From an uncultured Eubacterium sp. (GTDB lineage Bacteria > Bacillota > Clostridia > Oscillospirales > Acutalibacteraceae): a stretch of 8,740 nt of DNA. How positions within the stretch are numbered: the first letter of the stretch is position 1; every line of letters begins with the position of its first letter. Location of the stretch: contig CAJOER010000038.1 of the NCBI GenBank assembly GCA_905233805.1, positions 1 to 8,740 of the forward strand, given 5' to 3'. Below the pieces are notes generated by a model that saw only the letters and a list, made by a program, of their open reading frames with translations, had not been told where the DNA came from and did no database searches. Position numbers and translations under genes: made by a program. Of this stretch, positions 1 through 5,880 are shown piece by piece.

Positions 1-1382
1 CCAGTGAAGCCAGAAGCTTTCAACGGGGTGGATAACGCCGACGCGAACAAGCGGCTTACCCCTTGTCATAGCGGTGTTAACCCTTGCGAAATGGTCCTCT
101 AAAACGGGGTATTCCTTGTACCACGGCGACTGATAATGTATCGACGCGGGATAGTCCCTTTTCGCTTCGCCCTTCATCGAATACCAGGAAAGGTGCGGAA
201 CTCTTACCGTTACGCCGAGCGCCGCCTGCCAGTCGCCCTGATGTTTATAAGTTCTGAAATCGCAGTGCCAGCCCGTAACACCGTAAAGCTCCGACAAAAC
301 GCCCTCGTAGCCGAACTGATGAGTTGCCGACTGCGCCTGCTTTGCGGTAGTGAATTCATGGTTGTTGCAGAGCATATCAATACCCGGGAGTTGGAAAGAC
401 CTGTATGAGCGCATGGTTTCGCCGAGCGCCGCGGTCTGGCTCTGAAGCGACGGTTCCTCCATTAAATGGCCGGTAAGGGCTATATTATTTTCGCCGCACC
501 ACTTGCCGATAGTGTCAGCAAACGAGCGCGCAAAAAGCTCGCTTATCATATCGTGGTAGTGATAGCGCGCAACGGATATTTTTCCGTCGGGTAAATCCCA
601 GAAAAGCTCCGGAAGCGAGGCGAAAATATCGCAGCCGTAAAGCTCGTCATAAAGCTGAGGCACCCTGTTTGTCCACGGAAGGTGAATCTCCATTTTATCA
701 AAGGAATTGTTGAGCACTTCCTTGATTGAAAACTGCGGCTCGTCGGTAAAAATCGAGTGAATCGTTTTATTGAATTCGTCGCCGACAACCTCCTTGTAAC
801 GCTCGTGAGTTACCTTAACAAAGCGCTCAATCGCCTCTTTGTTCAGGGTATCAACATAGGTAAGCCCGTTAAACCAGCTTCTCGGCTCGGCTATTCTTAA
901 AAATGCAAACCATTTTTCGCCCGTTGCGTTTTTTTGGTAAGGCTTTTGCTGGAATAGGCTTCCACAAGAGATGGGTCGCAGTCGACAAGCTCTCCTTTTT
1001 CGTCCTCCTTATAAAACGGAGTAAAAGCAAGCTGCCTTGCACGGAATTTTTCGTCCTTTGTGACCATTCCGCCCGCGGCTCCCGAGGGCCAGCGGTCCTC
1101 GTCGTAAAGCCAGGCGAGCATATCCTCGCTCTTTGCCTTATCAACGCAGGTTCTGATTAAGGACATATATTCGTCGCTGAGATAATCGTTTTCAAGTCCC
1201 GTTCTTACGTGCATATGAAAGCCGCCGAGCCCCATTTTTTTAAACACGTCTATCTGGCGGCAAAGCTCCTTTTCGGTAAGATAGCTGTTCCATGCCCAAA
1301 ACGGCGTGCCTCTGTATTCAGCGGTGGGGTTTCTGAAAAGCTCGCTGTCAAGCTCGGGTGCGCTGTTTTTCTTGTATATCAT
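1..1382 (-). CDS. GH106-like glycoside hydrolase, frameshifted and cut by the window edge
   Basis: Probable glycoside hydrolase acting on rhamnose-containing or related plant or host glycans; the family guess rests on recognised motifs. The N-terminal part (residues 1-151) has PFWAWN at 27-32, GGFHMHVRTGLENDYL at about 53-68 and AWLYDEDRWPSG at 90-101, typical of the GH106 / alpha-L-rhamnosidase-like family. After a run of seven A (T7 on the plus strand, 929-935) the frame shifts by -1. The initial frame stops at 897, but the -1 frame is open for 310 codons to base 1 and carries the continuation, with FTDEPQ near reconstructed residues 212-217, LTGHLMEEPSLQ and SELYGVTGWHCDF. The reconstructed 461 residues are only about half of the usual length of roughly 1000, so the C-terminus lies outside the window. 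ATG at 1382 is preceded by AAGGAG. The gene starts 32 bases after the DUF3574-like gene and is probably cotranscribed with it. Exact substrate is unknown. Confidence 0.8.
929..935 (-). other. Homopolymer frameshift site (A7 on the coding strand)
   Basis: Codons ACC AAA AAA ACG lead into a frame that closes 10 codons later (stop at 897-899). Re-reading one A, or adding one A to the run, gives ACC AAA AAA AAC GCA and restores a 310-codon frame of clear family character. A missing base in the assembly, a real deletion, or slippage in the A run would all look the same. Confidence 0.85.
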
Positions 1383-1414
1383 ACGCTTCTCCTTATTTAA
1401 TCGGAAATTGCGGT

Positions 1415-1846
1415 TTATTCCTGAGTTGAGTAGAATTCGGTTTTCGTTTCGTTTGCCTGAATTAAAACGGAGCTCTGGTTGAATTCCTTAATCAGTACGT
1501 CAGCCGTACTGTGAACGGTGTCCATATCCGTGTCACTTAAATAGATAACGAGGGTGTATTCGTTATACCTTTTTCCGTCGTCACCGAGCCAGCCGCCGTG
1601 CGCCTCCTGAATTGTGAAGCCGCCTAACTTGTCACAAAGAATTGCCTCAACCTTTTCCTGTGCCTCGTCGGGTGTGCAAACGGGTTTGTTGGTGTCCTTG
1701 TCGTTAGTGCCGAGATACATTACGTACTGAATATCGCCCTTTTCCTCAGTTTCGGCGGGCTTAAGCGCAAAGTATAAGCTTACCGAAGAAAGACAGATAG
1801 CAATAACCGTAATAATTATAACGGCAACGTTGGTTTTCTTAGACAT
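1415..1846 (-). CDS. Membrane-anchored DUF3574-like protein
   Basis: Protein of 143 residues with no known function. Residues 1-5 are polar and basic (MSKKT) and 7-27 form one hydrophobic segment, so it is either a single-pass membrane protein or secreted after cleavage; no lipobox cysteine is visible. The outer part (about 38-143) has YVMYLGTNDKD near 41-51, a GGW at 84-86 and an acidic NEYTLVIYLSDTD stretch near 95-107. This pattern of a short strand, helix, GGW turn and beta hairpin resembles DUF3574, an assignment made from memory of the family rather than a search. ATG at 1846 has CAGGAGG seven bases upstream. It is the first gene of a two-gene unit with the GH106-like gene and has its own good promoter at 1879-1907. 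The pairing may be only positional. Confidence 0.75.
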   Translation of the reverse strand: MSKKTNVAVIIITVIAICLSSVSLYFALKPAETEEKGDIQYVMYLGTNDKDTNKPVCTPDEAQEKVEAILCDKLGGFTIQEAHGGWLGDDGKRYNEYTLVIYLSDTDMDTVHSTADVLIKEFNQSSVLIQANETKTEFYSTQE

Positions 1847-1878
1847 AGTAATTCCTCCTGTAATATAATTACAATTTA

Positions 1879-1907
1879 ATTATAAGATTTGAGCCGCACA
1901 AAATCAA
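1879..1907 (-). promoter_or_regulatory. Sigma-A-type promoter for the DUF3574-like/glycosidase unit
   Basis: On the minus strand, TTGATT (1902-1907) and TATAAT (1879-1884) are separated by exactly 17 bases. The -10 box ends 32 bases before the ATG at 1846, leaving a leader of about 26 bases that includes the ribosome site. Confidence 0.75.
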
Positions 1908-1923
1908 GCAAAAAAACAGACCG

Positions 1924-1958
1924 TATCCGTTGCCTTTGCTTTTTCGATATGGTATAAT
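1924..1958 (+). promoter_or_regulatory. Promoter, repeat copy 1 (no terminator arm)
   Basis: TTGCCT (1930-1935), 17-base spacer, extended -10 TGG-TATAAT (TATAAT 1953-1958). The block ATCCGTTGCCTTTGCTTTT is shared with copies at 2821 and 3518. Unlike those copies it has no GGCAGCGG arm on its left, so no hairpin forms; the gene to the left is divergent and needs no terminator here. The two divergent -35 boxes (1902-1907 minus, 1930-1935 plus) are 22 bases apart. Confidence 0.8.
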
Positions 1959-1974
1959 AAAGCGAATAACAAAC

Positions 1975-1980
1975 AGGAGG
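1975..1980 (+). promoter_or_regulatory. Ribosome binding site that fixes the start at 1990
   Basis: AGGAGG nine bases before ATG 1990. The open frame extends upstream to a TTG at 1930, but that TTG is the -35 box of the promoter and would not be transcribed. Confidence 0.85.
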
Positions 1981-1989
1981 TTATATTTA

Positions 1990-2370
1990 ATGGACAGTCA
2001 GGATAAAAAAGTCTTTTTGGGCTTTCAGCAGGGAGAACTCAATGCTGTTTTGATGTATCGGAAATTTGCGGAAATAACGAAGAATCCCGAGTGGAAAGAA
2101 CTCTACCTTGAAGCGGCAAAGGACGAGGGACGCCACGCGGCAATAATGAGCAGTTACACGGGTGAAACGCTTCAGCCGAAAGCGGCTCAGGCGAACGTGC
2201 TCGGCGTTCTTTACAGAATTATGCCGAAAAAGCTCGTACATTTCGGAATCGCAAAGGGCGAATACGCCGGCGGCAACGGTTACCGTCCTTACGTTAAAGA
2301 CGAATACCCCGAAATCAAGGGTATGATGGAAGACGAGTACAAGCACGGCGATATCTTTAAATCACTTTAA
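1990..2370 (+). CDS. Ferritin-like diiron protein (rubrerythrin-type domain only)
   Basis: A 126-residue cytoplasmic protein with the four-helix ferritin-like fold. Candidate iron ligands are in the expected places: E16 in the first helix, E46-x2-H49 in the second (KDEGRHA), E91 in the third and E116-x2-H119 in the fourth (EDEYKHG). Rubrerythrin-family proteins reduce hydrogen peroxide or handle oxygen in anaerobes, taking electrons through a rubredoxin-like centre. No CxxC rubredoxin domain is present here, so an outside electron donor would be needed. The flavodoxin gene begins 17 bases downstream and is the natural candidate (inference). Start chosen at ATG 1990 because AGGAGG precedes it. 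Transcribed from the promoter at 1930-1958, divergent from the DUF3574-like gene. Iron storage or an unrelated diiron activity are alternatives. Confidence 0.85.
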   Translation: MDSQDKKVFLGFQQGELNAVLMYRKFAEITKNPEWKELYLEAAKDEGRHAAIMSSYTGETLQPKAAQANVLGVLYRIMPKKLVHFGIAKGEYAGGNGYRPYVKDEYPEIKGMMEDEYKHGDIFKSL

Positions 2371-2387
2371 AATCAGGAGGAATAAAA

Positions 2388-2798
2388 ATGAAATTTGCAG
2401 TAAGATACTATACAAAAACAGGTAACACAAAACGCCTTGCCGAAGCTGTTGCAGGCACTCTCGGCGTTGAAGCGCTTCCTATCAGCGAGCCGGTAAGCGA
2501 GCAGGTTGATTATCTCTTCCTCGGCAATTCCTACTATGCGTTCAGCATTGACCCCGAGGTTAAAAGCTTTATCAGCTCGCTTGATAAAAATACGGTGGGC
2601 AAAATCGTCAACTTCGGCTCGGCTGCCATGCTCAACTCAACTTACAAAAAGGTAAAAGCCGAAGCGGATAAAATCGGTATCCCCATGGAAGAAAAGGAAT
2701 TCCACTGCAAGGGCGAATTCAAGGGCATCCATAAGGGCAGACCGAACGAAGACGACTGTAAAGCCGCGGCAGAATTTGCAAAAGGATTTATTGAATAA
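2388..2798 (+). CDS. Flavodoxin family protein
   Basis: A 136-residue single-domain flavodoxin, a cytoplasmic FMN electron carrier. The phosphate-binding loop is TKTGNT at residues 9-14, directly after the first strand. The second FMN loop, around GNSYYAF (46-52), offers aromatic residues to stack on the flavin. A third conserved region near 104-122 (EFHCKGEF then KGRPNEDD) matches the pattern I know from clostridial flavodoxin-family proteins. ATG 2388 has AGGAGG seven bases upstream, and the gene lies 17 bases after the ferritin-like gene, so they are cotranscribed. The unit ends at a hairpin terminator starting 8 bases after the stop. A likely role is passing electrons to the neighbouring diiron protein, though flavodoxins serve many partners and sequence alone cannot decide. 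Confidence 0.85.
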   Translation: MKFAVRYYTKTGNTKRLAEAVAGTLGVEALPISEPVSEQVDYLFLGNSYYAFSIDPEVKSFISSLDKNTVGKIVNFGSAAMLNSTYKKVKAEADKIGIPMEEKEFHCKGEFKGIHKGRPNEDDCKAAAEFAKGFIE

Positions 2799-2805
2799 TT
2801 AATAT

Positions 2806-2841
2806 AAAGGCAGCGGGTCTATCCGTTGCCTTTGCTTTTTT
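2806..2841 (+). terminator. Rho-independent terminator, overlapping the next promoter
   Basis: GGCAGCGG (2809-2816) pairs with CCGTTGCC (2823-2830) around a six-base loop, flanked by AAA on the left and a T-rich tail (TTTGCTTTTTT) on the right. One pair, G2813 with T2826, is a wobble. T2826 is also the first base of the downstream -35 box TTGCCT. Confidence 0.8.
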
Positions 2842-2854
2842 GTTGTGCTATAAT
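2821..2854 (+). promoter_or_regulatory. Promoter, repeat copy 2 (inside terminator arm)
   Basis: TTGCCT (2826-2831), 17-base spacer, extended -10 TGC-TATAAT (TATAAT 2849-2854). The -35 box is built from the descending arm of the preceding terminator, and the U-tract forms part of the spacer. Predicted transcript start is near 2861, about 28 bases before ATG 2889. Confidence 0.8.
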
Positions 2855-2877
2855 GAATTTGACAAATCCGTGTTATG

Positions 2878-2883
2878 AAGGAG
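2878..2883 (+). promoter_or_regulatory. Ribosome binding site that fixes the start at 2889
   Basis: AAGGAG five bases before ATG 2889. An in-frame ATG at 2853 overlaps the -10 box and lies upstream of the expected transcript start, so it is rejected. Confidence 0.75.
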
Positions 2884-2888
2884 AAGCT

Positions 2889-3503
2889 ATGACACAGTAC
2901 GAAAGAATGGTTAAGGGTATGCTCTATGACCCGAGAGAAAAGGAAATACTTGACGAGCAGTTTCCGTATCAGGATAAGCTCTGGGAATTCAATCAGCTCA
3001 AGCCCTCCGACATTGAGAAAAAAGAGCAGTTTATGAAGGAGGTCTTTGCCGAGTGCGGCGAGAACTGCTATATTGAGCTGCCGTTCAATGCAAACTGGGG
3101 CGGACACCACGTTCATTTCGGCTCGGATATTTACGCTAATTCAAATCTTACCCTCGTTGACGACGGTCATATCTATATCGGCGACAAGGTTATGATAGGC
3201 CCTAACGTTACAATAGCAACGGCTAATCACCCGATTGACCCCGAGCTGCGCGATAAAGGCCTTCAGTATAACAGGGACGTATACGTCGGCGAAAACACCT
3301 GGCTCGGCTCGGGAGTTATTATCGTGCCCGGCGTGCGCGTCGGCAAAAACGTCGTTATCGGCGCGGGCAGTATCGTTACGAAGGATATTCCCGATAACGT
3401 TCTTGCCGTAGGAAACCCCTGCCGCGTGTTAAGGGAAGTATCCGAGCACGACAGGGAATACTACTATAAGTCCGACAAGATAGACTGGGATGAAATAGAT
3501 TAA
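2889..3503 (+). CDS. Maltose/galactoside-type O-acetyltransferase (left-handed beta helix)
   Basis: A 204-residue acetyl-CoA-dependent sugar O-acetyltransferase of the LacA/Maa/NodL group. Residues 1-55 form the N-terminal helical region typical of this group (TQYERMVKGMLYDP, then a helix ending near FAECG). From about 60 on come hexapeptide repeats that build the left-handed parallel beta helix, for example IGDKVMIGPNV, VGENTWLGSGV and VGKNVVIGAGS. The expected catalytic histidine is H114 in TANHPID, and NWGGHHVHFG at 69-78 is the usual acceptor-site region. Length matches the family. These enzymes act as trimers in the cytoplasm, often on free sugars; the acceptor here cannot be named. It is a single-gene unit with its own promoter; its stop is two bases before the next terminator stem. 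Antibiotic (Vat-type) acetyltransferases share the fold, but the N-terminal domain favours the sugar group. Confidence 0.88.
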   Translation: MTQYERMVKGMLYDPREKEILDEQFPYQDKLWEFNQLKPSDIEKKEQFMKEVFAECGENCYIELPFNANWGGHHVHFGSDIYANSNLTLVDDGHIYIGDKVMIGPNVTIATANHPIDPELRDKGLQYNRDVYVGENTWLGSGVIIVPGVRVGKNVVIGAGSIVTKDIPDNVLAVGNPCRVLREVSEHDREYYYKSDKIDWDEID

Positions 3504-3535
3504 AAGGCAGCGGAGCAATCCGTTGCCTTTGCTTT
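3503..3535 (+). terminator. Rho-independent terminator, overlapping the next promoter
   Basis: GGCAGCGG (3506-3513) pairs with CCGTTGCC (3520-3527) around the loop AGCAAT, with A-rich left flank and a TTTGCTTTT tail. The stem is the same as at 2809-2830, including the wobble pair G3510-T3523, while the loop differs. It begins right at the stop codon of the O-acetyltransferase. Confidence 0.8.
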
Positions 3536-3551
3536 TGCGTTGTGGTATAAT
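3518..3551 (+). promoter_or_regulatory. Promoter, repeat copy 3 (inside terminator arm)
   Basis: TTGCCT (3523-3528), 17-base spacer, extended -10 TGG-TATAAT (TATAAT 3546-3551). Same architecture as the copy at 2821-2854. It should drive the five-gene run 3589-6510, with a leader of about 31 bases before ATG 3589. Confidence 0.8.
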
Positions 3552-3574
3552 GAAACAGATAAATATTATTAAAG

Positions 3575-3580
3575 AAAAGG
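3575..3580 (+). promoter_or_regulatory. Weak ribosome binding site for the start at 3589
   Basis: AAAAGG eight bases before ATG 3589. An in-frame ATG at 3550 overlaps the -10 box and is not expected in the transcript, so 3589 is preferred even though this site is weaker than its neighbours. Confidence 0.6.
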
Positions 3581-3588
3581 CAAAAACT

Positions 3589-4134
3589 ATGGTGCTTTAT
3601 ATTAACGCCTGCGTTCGTAAGGACTCACGGACGGATAAAATCGCAAGAGCGGTTTTGGAAAAACTCGGAAATGAATATACGGAAATTTACCTGCCCAGTG
3701 AAAACCTGCAGCCGCTGAGTGAAGAAAAACTTGAAAAGCGGACAAAGCTCATTGAACTCGGCGATTATTCGGACAGTATGTTTGACCTTGCAAAGCAATT
3801 TGCCGCGGCGGATAAAATCGTCATTTCCGCGCCGTACTGGGATTCATCGTTCCCTTCGGTGCTGAAACTCTATATTGAAAATATCTATGTTACGGGCATT
3901 ATTTCGGAATACGCGCCCGACGGCTCGCCTCACGGGCTCTGCAAAGCTGACGAGATAATTTATGTTACAACTGCGGGCGGACCGTATGTTTCGGATTACA
4001 GCTTCGGCTATATAACGGAACTCGCAAAGGTGTATATGGGCATTCCCAAAACGACGCTGATAAAAGCTGAAATGCTTGATGTAGAAGGCTTCAACGCCGA
4101 CGAAATCGTTGAAAAAGTAATTGCGGATTTATAA
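3589..4134 (+). CDS. Flavodoxin-fold NAD(P)H oxidoreductase (azoreductase/quinone reductase type)
   Basis: A 181-residue cytoplasmic flavoprotein of the flavodoxin_2 family, which includes FMN-dependent azoreductases and NAD(P)H:quinone reductases. The first strand and phosphate loop are LYINACVRKDSRT (3-15), with the family's ser/arg-rich loop. The stretch ISAPYWDSSFPSVLKLYIE (79-97) is the diagnostic FMN and dimer region, and VTTAGGPY (126-133) is the second flavin loop. Length is close to the usual 190-210, a little short. It is the first gene of a run of five; the next gene starts 21 bases after its stop. Reaction: two-electron reduction of quinones, azo or nitro compounds using NAD(P)H; the true substrate is unknown. 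Start set at ATG 3589 for agreement with the promoter, giving MVLYINAC. Confidence 0.85.
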   Translation: MVLYINACVRKDSRTDKIARAVLEKLGNEYTEIYLPSENLQPLSEEKLEKRTKLIELGDYSDSMFDLAKQFAAADKIVISAPYWDSSFPSVLKLYIENIYVTGIISEYAPDGSPHGLCKADEIIYVTTAGGPYVSDYSFGYITELAKVYMGIPKTTLIKAEMLDVEGFNADEIVEKVIADL

Positions 4135-4142
4135 ACGACTGT

Positions 4143-4146
4143 GGAG
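4143..4146 (+). promoter_or_regulatory. Ribosome binding site favouring ATG 4156 over GTG 4141
   Basis: GGAG nine bases before ATG 4156. If translation began at the in-frame GTG at 4141, this GGAG would be inside the gene and no ribosome site would be visible upstream of it. Confidence 0.6.
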
Positions 4147-4155
4147 AACAGGAAA

Positions 4156-4674
4156 ATGAATTTTATAAAATGCGGTCAGGAGTATTTTGAAGCCGTGGTG
4201 CAGATGTACGCGCAGGTTTTGAAAAATCTTAAAGAAACGGTCAACTACCCCAAATGGTCAAAAGAACACCCAAGCAAAGAATATATTAGCGACTCAATAT
4301 CCCGCGGGAAATTATTCGTCTGTGTTGAAAATGATAAAATACTCGGCGCCGCCGTTTTAAGCGAAAATCCCGAGGGTGCATACGAACTCGGCGACTGGAA
4401 AACTCAGCTCAGCCGAGGCGAATACCTCGTTATTCACACGCTTGCCACAAGCACCGAAAACAAGCGCGAAGGCGTCGGCAGCTTTATGGTTGACGGGTGT
4501 ATAGCGTATGCAAAAGCTAACGGCTACAAAGCGGTGCGGCTTGATGTTCTCAAGGAAAACACACCCGCAATAAATCTTTACAAAAATAAGGGCTTTACCT
4601 TCGCAGGCAGAAGGGATTTACTAAGGAACATTGAGTATATCGAGGATTTCGACCTGTACGAACTGAACTTTTAA
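4156..4674 (+). CDS. GNAT family N-acetyltransferase
   Basis: A 172-residue acetyl-CoA-dependent acetyltransferase of the GNAT fold, cytoplasmic. The central strand LFVCVENDKILGAAVLSE (53-70) is followed by EYLVIHTLATSTENKREGVGSFM (89-111). There the acetyl-CoA pyrophosphate loop is KREGVG at 103-108, a slightly divergent form of the usual Q/R-x-x-G-x-G/A. The C-terminal part has LDVLKENTPAINLYKNKGF (129-147), the typical N-x2-A-x3-Y motif with Y142 as the possible general acid. The region 70-90, between strands, is longer than in many small GNATs and contains a conserved-looking LGDW. It is second in the five-gene run, 21 bases after the oxidoreductase and 30 bases before the CAT-like gene. 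A GTG at 4141 would add five residues and cannot be fully excluded. Substrate unknown. Confidence 0.85.
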   Translation: MNFIKCGQEYFEAVVQMYAQVLKNLKETVNYPKWSKEHPSKEYISDSISRGKLFVCVENDKILGAAVLSENPEGAYELGDWKTQLSRGEYLVIHTLATSTENKREGVGSFMVDGCIAYAKANGYKAVRLDVLKENTPAINLYKNKGFTFAGRRDLLRNIEYIEDFDLYELNF

Positions 4675-4704
4675 ACCTTCAATTTTAATTCCCAGAGGTA
4701 AATT

Positions 4705-5361
4705 ATGAACTACAAGGTAATTGATAAAGAAACATATTACAGAAAAGGCGTTTTTCGTCATTTTACCGAGGACTGCAAGTGCTCAACTTCCATGACGGCG
4801 CGCGTTGACGTAACCGAACTCGTGGAGTGTTCAAAAAAGACGGGCACAAAGTTTTATCTTAACTTTTTGTACCTTCTTTCAAAGGTGCTCAATTCGCGCG
4901 ACGATTATAAAATGGACTATCTGTATAAAACGGATGAACTTATCTGCTATGATGTAATCAACCCGTGCCACTATGTTTTTCATGAAGATACGGAAACCTG
5001 CACGACGGTTCACTCCGATTATTGCGAGGATTACAAAACCTTTTATGAAAACGCCCTGCGCGATTTGGAAAATGCAAAGAACACACGCGAGTATGTATAT
5101 GACGCCGAAAAATATCCTAACTGGTTTGACGCTTCCTATGTTTCGTGGCTGTCCTACGATTCGCTGAACGTTGAACTGCCCGACGGCTATCTGTATTTTC
5201 CGCCCATTATTAACTGGGGCAAATACCGTGAAGAAAACGGAAGACTTATGATGCCGCTTACGGTCCGCCTTAATCACGCGATTGCCGACGGCTTTCTGGT
5301 TGCAAATGTGTACCGCCTGCTGGAGCAGGAAATTGCGGCTTTTTGTAAGGAAGAAAAATAA
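4705..5361 (+). CDS. Chloramphenicol acetyltransferase-like protein (CatA family)
   Basis: A 218-residue protein matching type-A chloramphenicol acetyltransferases over its whole length (usual 213-220), a trimeric cytoplasmic acetyl-CoA-dependent enzyme. It opens with MNYKVIDKETYYRKGVFRHF like known CATs. The acceptor/transition-state region is SWLSYDSLNV (147-156), with S153 in the place of the CAT serine. The active-site motif is NHAIADGF (190-197), which keeps catalytic H191 and structural D195-G196 but has Asn in place of the first His of the classic HHAVCDG. So the catalytic machinery looks intact, while the acceptor may not be chloramphenicol. AGAGG lies six bases before the ATG. The stop codon shares one base with the next start (TAATG), so the two are likely translationally coupled. 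The setting is chromosomal, with no mobile element in view, arguing against a recently acquired resistance cassette. Confidence 0.87.
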   Translation: MNYKVIDKETYYRKGVFRHFTEDCKCSTSMTARVDVTELVECSKKTGTKFYLNFLYLLSKVLNSRDDYKMDYLYKTDELICYDVINPCHYVFHEDTETCTTVHSDYCEDYKTFYENALRDLENAKNTREYVYDAEKYPNWFDASYVSWLSYDSLNVELPDGYLYFPPIINWGKYREENGRLMMPLTVRLNHAIADGFLVANVYRLLEQEIAAFCKEEK

Positions 5362-5864
5362 TGAAAAAACACGTAGCAAATATCCTTACCGGCAGCCGCA
5401 TTATATTCAGCTTAATATTACTGTTCCTGCCCGTGTTTTCATTTTGGTTTTACGCTTTGTATCTCGCTTGCGGATTAAGTGATATGACAGACGGAACGGT
5501 TGCAAGAAAAATGAAAACCGAAAGTGAATTCGGCTCCCGTTTGGATACGGCTGCGGATTTCATTTTTGCCGTATCGGCATTTATTAAGATAGCGCCGAAA
5601 TTAGAAGTCAAAAACTGGCTTTTTATATGGGTTTGCGTAGTTGCCGTAATTAAAATTATAAATATTATTTCCGGATTTGTTTGTAAGAAAAAGTTCGTGT
5701 CCGAGCATACTGTTATGAACAAAATCACGGGCTTATTACTGTTCCTGTTGCCCTTAACGCTTAGCTTTATTGAGCTTAAATACAGCGCCATAGTTGTCTG
5801 CGCCGTTGCAACCTTTGCCGCAATACAGGAAGGGCATTACATAAGAACGGGAAAAGAAGTATAA
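5361..5864 (+). CDS. CDP-alcohol phosphatidyltransferase
   Basis: A 167-residue integral membrane enzyme that transfers a phosphatidyl (or related) group from a CDP-alcohol to an acceptor alcohol. The family signature DG-x2-AR-x8-G-x3-D-x3-D is complete: D44-G45, A48-R49, G58, D62 and D66; these acidic residues bind two metals and the CDP group. Hydrophobic segments lie at about 12-38, 68-78, 87-107 and 120-160, fitting a compact multi-helix protein. Length is at the short end of the family (PgsA-type enzymes are about 180-200), so phosphatidylglycerophosphate or cardiolipin-type synthesis is possible, but the acceptor cannot be told. Its start overlaps the CAT-like stop by one base, and the next GNAT begins 16 bases after its stop. 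A lipid-head-group enzyme in the middle of acetyltransferases is unexpected. Confidence 0.88.
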   Translation: MKKHVANILTGSRIIFSLILLFLPVFSFWFYALYLACGLSDMTDGTVARKMKTESEFGSRLDTAADFIFAVSAFIKIAPKLEVKNWLFIWVCVVAVIKIINIISGFVCKKKFVSEHTVMNKITGLLLFLLPLTLSFIELKYSAIVVCAVATFAAIQEGHYIRTGKEV

Positions 5865-5880
5865 ATAAAGGAGCAATAAA

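Noticed and set aside
918..938. CCGTTGCG followed by a T run, resembling the start of the three-copy promoter repeat
   Set aside because: It matches only over a few bases, lies inside the glycosidase coding region and has no -10 box at the right distance; similarity looks coincidental.
897..1011. Programmed -1 ribosomal frameshifting at the A7 run
   Set aside because: The A run could allow slippage, but the ribosome-like AAGGAGG on the coding strand is about 70 bases upstream, too far to act as a stimulator, and I see no strong hairpin just downstream. Error or mutation is simpler.
903..1400. Plus-strand open frames opposite the glycosidase
   Set aside because: They lie antisense to a well-supported gene, have no ribosome site and have compositions typical of shadow frames.
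1930..1989. N-terminal extension of the ferritin-like protein from a TTG at 1930
   Set aside because: The TTG is the -35 box itself and lies upstream of the expected transcript start; AGGAGG sits correctly for ATG 1990. The same reasoning removes extensions from TTG 2826 and TTG 3523.
4705..5361. Acquired chloramphenicol resistance cassette
   Set aside because: No insertion sequence, integrase or flanking repeats are visible, base composition matches the neighbours, and the gene is embedded in an operon with coupled genes.
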